Positions 1 to 5,252 of a stretch of DNA of 5,252 nucleotides are shown here, one piece after another; within the stretch, counting starts at the first letter, position 1; each line of letters starts with the position of its first letter. A model generated the notes under the pieces. That model was not told the DNA's origin. It saw nothing but the letters and a program-made list of their open reading frames with translations, and made no database searches. Location of the stretch: the NCBI GenBank assembly GCA_018109965.1, contig JAGBFE010000080.1, positions 1 to 5,252 of the forward strand, read 5' to 3'. This DNA comes from Oscillospiraceae bacterium (lineage in GTDB: Bacteria > Bacillota_A > Clostridia > Oscillospirales > Ruminococcaceae). The position numbers and the translations under genes are program-made.

Positions 1-842
1 GCAAAATGCTGTCCGTTTGTATATACAGGTTTTTCCAGTTCAACGGCACAGAAAAATTCCTGCCCTGCATATCCAAGCAAAATATCACCGTTTTCGCATA
101 TTTCCTTTACAAAAGCGGGTTTGCCCAAAGCAATATTAAGCCCTTTGCGCTGACCTATTGTGTAGTTGTGTATACCCTTGTGGCGCACAAGACGTTTGCC
201 TTCAGGAGAGATAAAAAAGCCGCTTTTGGTTTTATATCCTCTTTCTTCGATAAATCTGCCGTGTTCACCGTCGGGGATAAAGCATATTTCCTGGCTGTCA
301 GGCTTATCGGCATTGAACAGCTGCAAATCCTGTGCCATCAGTCTTATTTCTGGCTTTTCATATTGGCCCAAAGGCAGCACAAGTCTTTTGAGAATGTCCT
401 GCGGCAGACGGTGCAGCATATAGCTCTGGTCCTTTGCGTTGTTGGTAGCTTTTTTTACATAGAAAACACCGTCAGCTTCAACAACCTGTGCATAATGACC
501 TGTTGCAATATAAAAAATACCCATTTCGTCGGCTTTGTCGCAAAGACTTTTCATTTTTACAAGAGGGTTACAGATTACACATGGGTTTGGTGTTTTGCCG
601 CTTACATAGCTTTTGCAGAACGGTTCAACAACGTTTTTCTCAAAACTGTCTCTTGCATCGATGACACATATTGGTATATCAAGATGCTGTGCAACCTTGT
701 GGGCATCGGTTATGGCATTGTCAGAATGGTCATTGAAATTGATTACCGCACCGTAGACCTCAAAGCCCTGTTTTTTCAATATATCAACACAGACGGATGA
801 ATCAACACCGCCTGATACACCTACAAGTATTTTTTTGTTCAA
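1..842 (-). CDS. mnmA: tRNA-specific 2-thiouridylase MnmA, C-terminus cut by window edge
   Basis: Cytoplasmic enzyme that adenylates and then thiolates U34 in the anticodons of tRNA-Lys, -Glu and -Gln, giving the s2U part of the modified wobble base. About 280 codons are visible; family members are usually near 360 residues, so most of the C-terminal beta-barrel lies outside the window. Visible signatures in order are the PP-loop ATP site SGGVDSS (residues 10-16), TPNPCVICN (84-92) carrying the first catalytic cysteine (C91 by position), ATGHYA (113-118), KDQSYML (137-143), DSQEICFIPDG (182-192) with the second catalytic cysteine C187, and HNYTIGQRKGL (225-235). No ATG fits the N-terminus. 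A TTG at 842-840 lies 8 nt after a GGAGG and starts the protein as (M)NKKILVGVSGG, which matches the usual MnmA N-terminus. It lies 75 nt downstream of rnhA on the same strand. Family assignment is secure; the TTG start is an inference, and an in-frame GTG at 857-855 is less likely because it overlaps the ribosome binding site. Confidence 0.96.
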   Translation of the reverse strand, partial: MNKKILVGVSGGVDSSVCVDILKKQGFEVYGAVINFNDHSDNAITDAHKVAQHLDIPICVIDARDSFEKNVVEPFCKSYVSGKTPNPCVICNPLVKMKSLCDKADEMGIFYIATGHYAQVVEADGVFYVKKATNNAKDQSYMLHRLPQDILKRLVLPLGQYEKPEIRLMAQDLQLFNADKPDSQEICFIPDGEHGRFIEERGYKTKSGFFISPEGKRLVRHKGIHNYTIGQRKGLNIALGKPAFVKEICENGDILLGYAGQEFFCAVELEKPVYTNGQHF

Positions 843-855
843 AATATTATCCTCC
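840..855 (-). promoter_or_regulatory. Ribosome binding site and TTG start of mnmA
   Basis: Read on the minus strand, GGAGG (855-851) is followed by an 8-nt AT-rich spacer and then TTG (842-840). This decides the start of mnmA, because no ATG lies near the PP-loop and the reading frame begins there at the expected distance from SGGVDSS. A strong ribosome binding site paired with a weak start codon is a common combination. Confidence 0.75.
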
Positions 856-857
856 AC

Positions 858-883
858 AGCTGTGAATTTTAAATATCACAGCT
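858..883 (-). promoter_or_regulatory. Stem-loop in the mnmA leader, next to its ribosome binding site
   Basis: A perfect 8-bp inverted repeat, AGCTGTGA (858-865) and TCACAGCT (876-883), is separated by a 10-nt AT-rich loop. In the mnmA transcript the stem ends 2 nt before the GGAGG. It has no T-run after it on the minus strand, so it does not look like an intrinsic terminator for rnhA. The near arm is also part of a 10-bp palindrome CACAGCTGTG (855-864), so the CACAGC unit occurs at 855-860 and again at 877-882. It could be an RNA hairpin, a processing site or a protein operator; the sequence alone does not decide. Confidence 0.5.
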
Positions 884-895
884 TAAATAACTGGT

Positions 896-924
896 ATTAT
901 AAATTGTCAGCTTAAAATTATAAA
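896..924 (-). promoter_or_regulatory. Candidate sigma-A promoter for mnmA
   Basis: On the minus strand a perfect -10 TATAAT (901-896) lies 17 nt from TTTATA (924-919), which matches the -35 consensus TTGACA at four of six positions. The -35 overlaps the rnhA stop codon. The predicted transcript would begin near 889 and carry the stem-loop at 858-883 in a leader of about 45 nt. The region is AT-rich, so chance matches are likely, and read-through from rnhA is an equally reasonable source of mnmA mRNA. Confidence 0.4.
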
Positions 925-1355
925 AATTTTTCGCTTTCCTTTACGGCCTGTGCATCACAACGTTCGTTTTCGGGATGCCCTGCATGACCTTTTATCCATA
1001 CATATTCCATCTCGTGCTTTGCAATTTCAGCCAGCAGCTGCTGCCACAGGTCAACATTGAGCGCCGGTTTGCCGTCAGATTTTTTCCATCCCTTTTTCTG
1101 CCAGCCGTACACCCAGCCTTTGCTTATGGAATCCAGAACATACTTTGAGTCACTCTGCAAAGTTATGTGGCAGGGTTCTTTTAAAGCCTTGAGCCCAAAC
1201 AGCACGGCACTGAGCTCCATACGGTTGTTGGTGGTGTCTTTTTCACCGCCGCTGATAACCTTTTCCACACCGTTGTAGCGCAGAATGGCACACCAGCCGC
1301 CGGGGCCCGGATTGCCCTTACAGGCACCATCGGTAAACATTTCTATACGTTTCAT
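918..1355 (-). CDS. rnhA: Ribonuclease HI
   Basis: Cytoplasmic, metal-dependent endonuclease that cuts the RNA strand of RNA:DNA hybrids, clearing R-loops and lagging-strand primers. The 145-residue protein is a single RNase H fold of typical length. The four catalytic carboxylates are visible: D9 in FTDGACKGNPGPGG (residues 7-20), E47 in NNRMELSA, D69 in LQSDSKYV and D134 in NERCDAQA. The supporting histidine is H124 in KGHAGHPEN. The basic W-rich handle region (about 79-99, GWVYGWQKKGWKK) is present, as in the E. coli type. I chose the ATG at 1355 because GAGGA (1365-1361) sits at the right distance before it; the in-frame TTG at 1367 would add four residues but overlaps that ribosome binding site. 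It is first in a leftward pair with mnmA and is transcribed away from rnj. No domain fusion or damage is seen. Confidence 0.97.
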   Translation of the reverse strand: MKRIEMFTDGACKGNPGPGGWCAILRYNGVEKVISGGEKDTTNNRMELSAVLFGLKALKEPCHITLQSDSKYVLDSISKGWVYGWQKKGWKKSDGKPALNVDLWQQLLAEIAKHEMEYVWIKGHAGHPENERCDAQAVKESEKFL

Positions 1356-1365
1356 ATATGTCCTC
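1353..1365 (-). promoter_or_regulatory. Ribosome binding site deciding the rnhA start
   Basis: On the minus strand GAGG (1365-1362) is followed by 6 nt and then ATG (1355-1353). This spacing supports the 145-residue form. The upstream TTG (1367-1365) is contiguous with the GAGG and has no ribosome binding site of its own in a good position. Confidence 0.75.
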
Positions 1366-1415
1366 AAATATTGTATTATTTATGTTAATGTTATATACTT
1401 ATATCAAGTAATAAT

Positions 1416-1445
1416 ATTATATAATGACAGGCAAAGCTTTGTAAA
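1416..1445 (-). promoter_or_regulatory. Predicted sigma-A promoter of rnhA
   Basis: On the minus strand TTTACA (1445-1440, five of six matches to TTGACA) is followed by an 18-nt spacer and a perfect TATAAT (1421-1416). Transcription would start near 1409, giving a leader of about 54 nt. A 5-bp inverted repeat TACTT/AAGTA (1396-1400 and 1406-1410) would then lie at the very 5' end of the mRNA. The promoter is back to back with that of rnj, with 40 bp between the two -35 boxes. Confidence 0.65.
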
Positions 1446-1469
1446 GCATACGGTTGAATTTGCCAGTGT

Positions 1470-1485
1470 CCAAATGTCAGTTTGG
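1470..1485. promoter_or_regulatory. Possible operator: CCAAA-N6-TTTGG
   Basis: A 5-bp inverted repeat, CCAAA (1470-1474) and TTTGG (1481-1485), ends directly against the -35 box of the rnj promoter and lies between the two divergent promoters. This is where an activator or repressor of the pair could bind. I do not recognise the motif as belonging to a known regulator, and a 5-bp arm is short enough to arise by chance. Confidence 0.25.
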
Positions 1486-1515
1486 TTGACAATATATCGT
1501 AAAAAATAGTATTAT
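1486..1515 (+). promoter_or_regulatory. Predicted sigma-A promoter of rnj-gdpP
   Basis: A perfect -35 TTGACA (1486-1491) is followed by an 18-nt spacer and TATTAT (1510-1515), which matches the -10 consensus at five of six positions. Transcription would start near 1522 and leave an untranslated leader of about 130 nt before rnj. A perfect TATAAT at 1515-1520 is 23 nt from the -35 and so is not well placed. No other promoter-like pair of equal quality was noticed nearer the gene. Confidence 0.65.
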
Positions 1516-1573
1516 ATAATATTATAGTACATCGTTTATATTATTCGTTTTGAGATAATAATTATTTTAAAAG

Positions 1574-1585
1574 TGTTCGTGAACA
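1574..1585. promoter_or_regulatory. Short inverted repeat TGTTC-GT-GAACA in the rnj leader
   Basis: Two 5-bp arms, TGTTC and GAACA, separated by 2 nt, lie about 50 nt downstream of the predicted rnj transcription start. As DNA this is a plausible dimeric operator; as RNA the 2-nt loop is too tight to form a full hairpin. The arm order is the reverse of a Firmicute LexA box (GAAC...GTTC), so I do not assign it to LexA. Confidence 0.2.
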
Positions 1586-1602
1586 AAATAAATTCTATCT
1601 GT

Positions 1603-1626
1603 CGCCTGACAAATTATTGCCAGGTG
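1603..1626 (+). promoter_or_regulatory. Hairpin in the rnj 5' leader
   Basis: Positions 1603-1608 pair with 1621-1626 (six pairs, one of them G-U), followed by an A-C mismatch and a further three pairs (1610-1612 with 1617-1619), closing on a 4-nt ATTA loop. The base of the stem lies 16 nt before the rnj AAAGGAGG. No T-run follows, so it is not an intrinsic terminator. A role in 5' stability or autocontrol of RNase J is only a guess. Confidence 0.35.
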
Positions 1627-1642
1627 CTGTATTGTTGTAAAT

Positions 1643-1650
1643 AAAGGAGG
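1643..1650 (+). promoter_or_regulatory. Strong ribosome binding site of rnj
   Basis: AAAGGAGG is nearly a full complement of the 16S anti-Shine-Dalgarno sequence and ends 4 nt before the ATG at 1655. The spacing is slightly short, but the match is long, and it fixes the start that includes the lysine-rich N-terminal extension. Confidence 0.8.
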
Positions 1651-1654
1651 ATAC

Positions 1655-3376
1655 ATGGAAAAAAACAATAAAAACCCAAAAAGAAAATACTCCAGAAAAC
1701 CCAAAACTCAAAAAGTTAAAGAAAATATAAGAATAGTGCCTCTTGGCGGACTTGGCGAAATCGGCAAAAATATGACTGTTTTTGAATGCAGGGAAGACAA
1801 ATTTATCATTGACTGCGGCCTTTCCTTCCCGGACAGTGAAATGTTTGGCGTGGACCTTGTTATTCCTGATTTCAGCTATGTTATAGAAAACAAAGATTCT
1901 ATCCGCGGTATTGTTATCACCCACGGTCACGAGGACCACATCGGTTCGCTGCCATATCTTTTGCGCGATATTTCGCTGCCTATTTATGCAACACCCCTTA
2001 CAAAAGGGCTTATCGAAAACAAGCTCAGCGAACATTCCCTTGAGCATATGGTACAGATTAACGAAATTCAGCCGGGCGACCGTATTCAGTTTGGCTGCAT
2101 GACAGTTGTACCTATCCACGTTAACCATTCAATTCCCGATGCAGTTGGTTTTGCTATTGAATCTCCTGCAGGCACAGTGATTACAACAGGTGACTTTAAA
2201 ATTGACTACACACCTCCGCAGGGCCAGACAACTGACCTTGCAACCTTTGCCGAATATGGCAAAAAAGGTGTGCTCGCCTTTATGGCAGACTCCACCAATG
2301 CAGAACGCCTTGGCTTTTCTGCCAGCGAAAAAACTGTTGCAAACAGCCTTAAACCGCTGTTTGAACGGGCAAGCAGCAAACGCATTGTCATAGCAACCTT
2401 TGCTTCCAACATTTATCGCCTGCAGACAATTTTTGACCTTGCGGTACAGCACAAACGCAAGGTAGCAGTCAGCGGCAGAAGTATGGTAAAAAATATCGAA
2501 ATGGCTTTGAAACTTGGCTATCTCAATGTCCCGGAAGGCGTTATCATAGAAGCCGAAATGGTAAACAAATATCAGCCGGAGCAGATTGTCCTTATCACTA
2601 CAGGCAGCCAGGGTGAACCATTGTCCGCCCTTTCACGTATGTCAGGCGGCACACACCGTCAGTTTTCGGTGGGCAAGGGTGATTTTATCATTATTTCCGC
2701 AACACCTATCCCGGGTAACGAAAAAATGGTTACAAAGGTTATCAATGGTCTGATGAAGCTTGGGGCTGAAGTTATTTACGAATCAATGTACGATGTACAT
2801 GTTTCGGGCCACGCAGCACAGGAAGAACTCAAACTGATGCTCAATCTTGTAAAACCAAAATATTTTATTCCTATTCACGGCGAATACAAACATCTCAAAA
2901 AACACGCATTGCTTGCACAGGGTGCAGGTATTGATGAAAACAACATTGTAATTGCCGACCTTGGCGGAGTGATTACTGTAAATGAAGATTCAATCAGGGT
3001 TGACCAGTCGGTAACTGCAGGACAGATTTTTGTTGACGGTCTTGGCGTAGGGGATGTAGGCAGTGTTGTTCTGCGTGACCGACGTCATCTGTCTCAGGAT
3101 GGTCTTGTGGTTGTGGTGTTCACAGTGGACAGAGCAAGCGGCGAGCTTCTGAGCGGACCGGACATTGTTTCACGCGGGTTTGTTTATGTTAAAGAAAGCG
3201 AACAGCTTATCGGTGAAGCAAGACAAAAAGCAAGAAGTGTCCTTGAAAAATATCAGGGATATGAATATAAAGACTGGACAGTCATCAAAGCAAAAATAAG
3301 AGAACAGGTTTCTCACGTTCTGTATCAGAAAACAAAGCGCAGCCCTATGGTGTTGCCTATAGTAATGGAAATCTAA
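1655..3376 (+). CDS. rnj: Ribonuclease J (5'-3' exo/endoribonuclease)
   Basis: Zinc-dependent metallo-beta-lactamase/beta-CASP nuclease that degrades and matures mRNA and rRNA, preferring 5'-monophosphate ends. The protein has 573 residues; B. subtilis J1 and J2 are about 555. Residues 1-22 form a basic tail (10 Lys/Arg). The lactamase core follows with GGLGEIGKNM (31-40), HGHEDH (90-95: H90, H92, D94, H95 as metal ligands and catalytic residues), H158 in VNHSIPD, and D180 in TTGD. DSTNAE (212-217) leads into the beta-CASP insert, which includes TTGSQGEP (315-322) and SGHA (384-387). The core closes with IPIHGEYKH (405-413, H408 a metal ligand). Residues from about 465 are the C-terminal domain used for dimer or tetramer contacts. 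All key residues are present, so activity is expected. gdpP follows after 13 nt, presumably on the same mRNA. Whether this is the only RNase J of the genome, or J1 or J2, cannot be told here. Confidence 0.97.
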   Translation: MEKNNKNPKRKYSRKPKTQKVKENIRIVPLGGLGEIGKNMTVFECREDKFIIDCGLSFPDSEMFGVDLVIPDFSYVIENKDSIRGIVITHGHEDHIGSLPYLLRDISLPIYATPLTKGLIENKLSEHSLEHMVQINEIQPGDRIQFGCMTVVPIHVNHSIPDAVGFAIESPAGTVITTGDFKIDYTPPQGQTTDLATFAEYGKKGVLAFMADSTNAERLGFSASEKTVANSLKPLFERASSKRIVIATFASNIYRLQTIFDLAVQHKRKVAVSGRSMVKNIEMALKLGYLNVPEGVIIEAEMVNKYQPEQIVLITTGSQGEPLSALSRMSGGTHRQFSVGKGDFIIISATPIPGNEKMVTKVINGLMKLGAEVIYESMYDVHVSGHAAQEELKLMLNLVKPKYFIPIHGEYKHLKKHALLAQGAGIDENNIVIADLGGVITVNEDSIRVDQSVTAGQIFVDGLGVGDVGSVVLRDRRHLSQDGLVVVVFTVDRASGELLSGPDIVSRGFVYVKESEQLIGEARQKARSVLEKYQGYEYKDWTVIKAKIREQVSHVLYQKTKRSPMVLPIVMEI

Positions 3377-3389
3377 AAAAGGTAAAATT

Positions 3390-5252
3390 ATGAAAAACAG
3401 ATTTATCAGCACAGATTTACTCATATTGATACTCACTGTTGCATCAGCGGCTTTTGCAATTGCAGCAGCGATAGTAAATCCTGCGGCTGCAGGTATTGTG
3501 GCGGCAGGTCTGCTGGTTGTTTTGCTTGTGCTTGGCTCAAATGCCAAAGCGACGCGAAAAATCGTGAAAAGCATTTTTTACGGTAGCGGCAAACATTCCA
3601 ATCTGCAGCAGCTCAGCTTTGAAAAACTCAATATCCCTGTGGCTATTATCAGCAAGGACACAATTGTGTGGTACAACGACAGTTTCAGGGAAAAGCTGCT
3701 TGGCGGCAATGACTCGTATCTTATCCAGGCAGAAAAAGTTCTTCCCGGGTTTGATGTGGAAAAAAGCTGCAGTGAAAACGGTTTTGATGTTGTGGTTGAA
3801 GGCAGGGAATATACCGTATTCTCTTCAACACCTACATCGGAAACAAAACTGTGGGTAAGTTATTTTGTGGATGACACACAGTACAAAATTGACCAGAGGG
3901 AATACCGTATGTCACGTCCTGTAATTATGCAGATTGCAGTTGACACATATGATGATGTTCTCAAAGACCTCAAAGAAAGTACCCGTGCGCAGATTATGGC
4001 AAAGCTTGACCAGATGATTGAAGATGCAGCGTTGCGCAACAAGGGGCTTATCAACAACTACGGCACATCCCGTTACACTGTGGTTCTTGAAGAACGCAAT
4101 TATCCCGAGTTTGCAAGCGGACAGTTTGACATTCTGAGCGAAGCCAAAAAAATCGGCGGTGAATACAGTGTTACACTGTCGGTGGGTGTTGGCAAAGGCG
4201 GTGTTGATTTTGCCGAAAACGATGCTCTGTCCCGTCAGGCGCTTGATATGGCTCTCGGCCGCGGCGGCGACCAGGCAGTTGTAAAAACACAGGACGGTTA
4301 TGAATTCTTTGGCGGCAACAGCCGCAGCGTTGAAAAACGCAGTAAGGTGAGAAGCCGTATTGTAGCAAATGCACTTAAAGATATTATTTTGCAGAGTGAG
4401 CAGGTTCTGGTTATGGGCCACAAGATGAGTGACCTTGACAGTATCGGCTCCGCTGTAGGTATGGCAGCTATAGTAAAAGCTCTTGACCGCAAAGTGCATA
4501 TTGTAATTGACGAAAACCGCACCCTTGCAGGCAATCTTATCGATTGGGTAAAAACAGAAGAGGGACACGAAAATCTGTTTATCACACCCGAAAGAGCACA
4601 GCAGCTGGTGGATTATCACACATTGCTTATCCTTGTGGACAACCATACAGCAAAAATGGCAGAGGATACCTATCTGTGCGAACTTTGCAGCAAAAAGGTT
4701 ATTATCGACCACCACAGAAAAATGGTTGATTACATATCCGACACAGTTGTTTCCTACCACGAGCCATATGCATCTTCCGCCAGTGAGCTTGTAACGGAAC
4801 TTATACAGTATATGCTGCCTGTAAATGCAAAACTTACCCCTGTGGAATCAGGCGCAATGCTCAGCGGCATTATGCTTGACACCCGTAACTTCTCGGAAAA
4901 AGCAGGTGTGCGCACATTTGAAGCAGCAGCTTATCTGCGCCGTCAGTATGTGGATATGTCCACCATCATCAAACTGTTTGCTGTTCCAAAAGAAATTTAC
5001 GAGGCAAAAGCCTGCCTTGTAAATAAAGCGGAAACTTACAAAGGTGTGGCAATCTCTATGTCAGACCAGTTCAGCGATGAAGTTCAGCTGGCTGTGCCGC
5101 AGGCTGCAAATGACCTGCTTACCCTTGAGGGCGTTGAGGCAAGCGTTGTTGCGCTTATGGTCAATGACACAATCAGGGTTTCGGCCCGCAGTCTTGGCGG
5201 TATGAACGTTCAGGTGCTTATGGAATATCTTGGCGGCGGCGGCCATCTTACA
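3390..5252 (+). CDS. gdpP: GdpP-type cyclic-di-AMP phosphodiesterase, C-terminal end cut by window edge
   Basis: Membrane-bound enzyme expected to hydrolyse c-di-AMP to pApA, setting the level of a messenger that controls potassium, osmolyte and cell-wall balance in Firmicutes. There are 621 open codons and no stop; B. subtilis GdpP has 659, so roughly 40 residues are missing. Two membrane helices (about 8-29 and 33-50) come first, then a PAS domain (about 80-165) and a degenerate GGDEF domain (about 173-309) in which GTSRY (225-229) stands where GGDEF would be, so no cyclase activity is expected. The DHH domain has GHKMSDLDS (343-351: H344, D348, D350), D417 in LVDNHT, DHH (440-442) and D497 in LDTRN. 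The DHHA1 part reaches GGGGH (615-619). All visible metal-binding positions are intact. The ATG at 3390 follows AAAAGG (3377-3382) by 7 nt. No promoter fits in the gap after rnj, so co-transcription is likely. In many Firmicutes rplI and dnaB follow gdpP; here that lies beyond the edge. Confidence 0.96.
   Translation, partial: MKNRFISTDLLILILTVASAAFAIAAAIVNPAAAGIVAAGLLVVLLVLGSNAKATRKIVKSIFYGSGKHSNLQQLSFEKLNIPVAIISKDTIVWYNDSFREKLLGGNDSYLIQAEKVLPGFDVEKSCSENGFDVVVEGREYTVFSSTPTSETKLWVSYFVDDTQYKIDQREYRMSRPVIMQIAVDTYDDVLKDLKESTRAQIMAKLDQMIEDAALRNKGLINNYGTSRYTVVLEERNYPEFASGQFDILSEAKKIGGEYSVTLSVGVGKGGVDFAENDALSRQALDMALGRGGDQAVVKTQDGYEFFGGNSRSVEKRSKVRSRIVANALKDIILQSEQVLVMGHKMSDLDSIGSAVGMAAIVKALDRKVHIVIDENRTLAGNLIDWVKTEEGHENLFITPERAQQLVDYHTLLILVDNHTAKMAEDTYLCELCSKKVIIDHHRKMVDYISDTVVSYHEPYASSASELVTELIQYMLPVNAKLTPVESGAMLSGIMLDTRNFSEKAGVRTFEAAAYLRRQYVDMSTIIKLFAVPKEIYEAKACLVNKAETYKGVAISMSDQFSDEVQLAVPQAANDLLTLEGVEASVVALMVNDTIRVSARSLGGMNVQVLMEYLGGGGHLT

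Larger units (their letters stand above)
1411..1525. repeat. 15-bp perfect inverted repeat enclosing the divergent promoters
   Basis: ATAATATTATATAAT at 1411-1425 is the exact reverse complement of ATTATATAATATTAT at 1511-1525. The match stops at both ends of each arm. The left arm contains the rnhA -10 box; the right arm begins inside the rnj -10 box and also holds a TATAAT at 1515-1520. The arms are pure A+T and low in complexity, so chance or convergence on promoter-like sequence is possible. The separation (85 nt between arms) is too long for a simple hairpin of practical stability. Confidence 0.6.

Noticed and set aside
6..800. Long plus-strand open frame (264 codons)
   Set aside because: It lies antisense to mnmA, whose reading frame shows all MnmA signature motifs. 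The plus-strand translation has no recognisable domain and no clear ribosome binding site.
84..842. MnmA as a different PP-loop ATPase (such as an asparagine synthase or TilS family member)
   Set aside because: The combination of SGGVDSS, the paired catalytic cysteines in NPCVICN and DSQEICF, and the IGQRKGL motif is specific to MnmA.
858..883. Intrinsic terminator for rnhA
   Set aside because: The stem is followed by GTGGAGG on the minus strand, not by a T-run, and on the plus strand by a mixed AT sequence with no upstream plus-strand gene to end.
1574..1585. LexA (SOS) box
   Set aside because: Firmicute LexA sites have GAAC followed by GTTC; here the arms are in the opposite order and the spacer is 2 nt.
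1595..2128. Minus-strand open frame (177 codons) across the rnj start
   Set aside because: It overlaps the rnj ribosome binding site and the lactamase motif region on the opposite strand, and its translation shows no known family feature.
3170..3574. Minus-strand open frame (134 codons) across the rnj-gdpP junction
   Set aside because: It is antisense to the end of rnj and the membrane helices of gdpP; its hydrophobic stretches mirror the gdpP helices.
3619..3858. Plus-strand open frame of 79 codons
   Set aside because: It is a different frame inside the gdpP PAS region. The gdpP frame is open through the whole stretch and gives the expected domain order.
3912..4760. Long minus-strand open frame (282 codons)
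   Set aside because: It is antisense to gdpP over the GGDEF and DHH region. The plus-strand protein has the full set of catalytic motifs, so this frame is a shadow caused by codon bias.

Overview
The window looks like ordinary housekeeping chromosome from a low-to-mid GC Firmicute, most likely in Clostridia and perhaps Ruminococcaceae/Oscillospiraceae. The grounds are an RNase J gene, a GdpP-type c-di-AMP phosphodiesterase, purine-rich GGAGG ribosome binding sites, sigma-A-like promoters and very AT-rich intergenic DNA. The exact taxon is an inference from protein style and was not tested by a search. I see no mobile element, CRISPR array, tRNA, rRNA or defence gene, and no new multi-gene system.

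Layout: four genes in two divergent pairs. On the minus strand, reading leftward, are rnhA (RNase HI, complete) and then mnmA (tRNA 2-thiouridylase, cut by the left edge; it probably starts at a TTG codon). On the plus strand are rnj (RNase J, complete) and, 13 nt later, gdpP (membrane-anchored PAS/degenerate GGDEF/DHH-DHHA1 c-di-AMP phosphodiesterase, cut by the right edge just after its GGGGH motif). The roughly 300 bp between rnhA and rnj hold a well-formed promoter for each direction. The two -10 regions lie in the two arms of a perfect 15-bp inverted repeat.

How the genes relate: three act directly on RNA (RNA:DNA hybrid removal, tRNA wobble thiolation, mRNA/rRNA 5' processing and decay) and the fourth hydrolyses the signalling dinucleotide c-di-AMP to pApA. 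rnj and gdpP almost certainly share a transcript, because the gap between them has room only for a ribosome binding site. rnhA and mnmA are 75 nt apart, and that gap holds a candidate mnmA promoter and a perfect 8-bp stem-loop just before the mnmA ribosome binding site, so mnmA may be transcribed separately or controlled in its leader.

The points most worth a second look are non-coding: the mirrored divergent promoter, the mnmA leader stem-loop with its TTG start, and the long rnj leader with a hairpin. All are readings by eye and none has been tested computationally.
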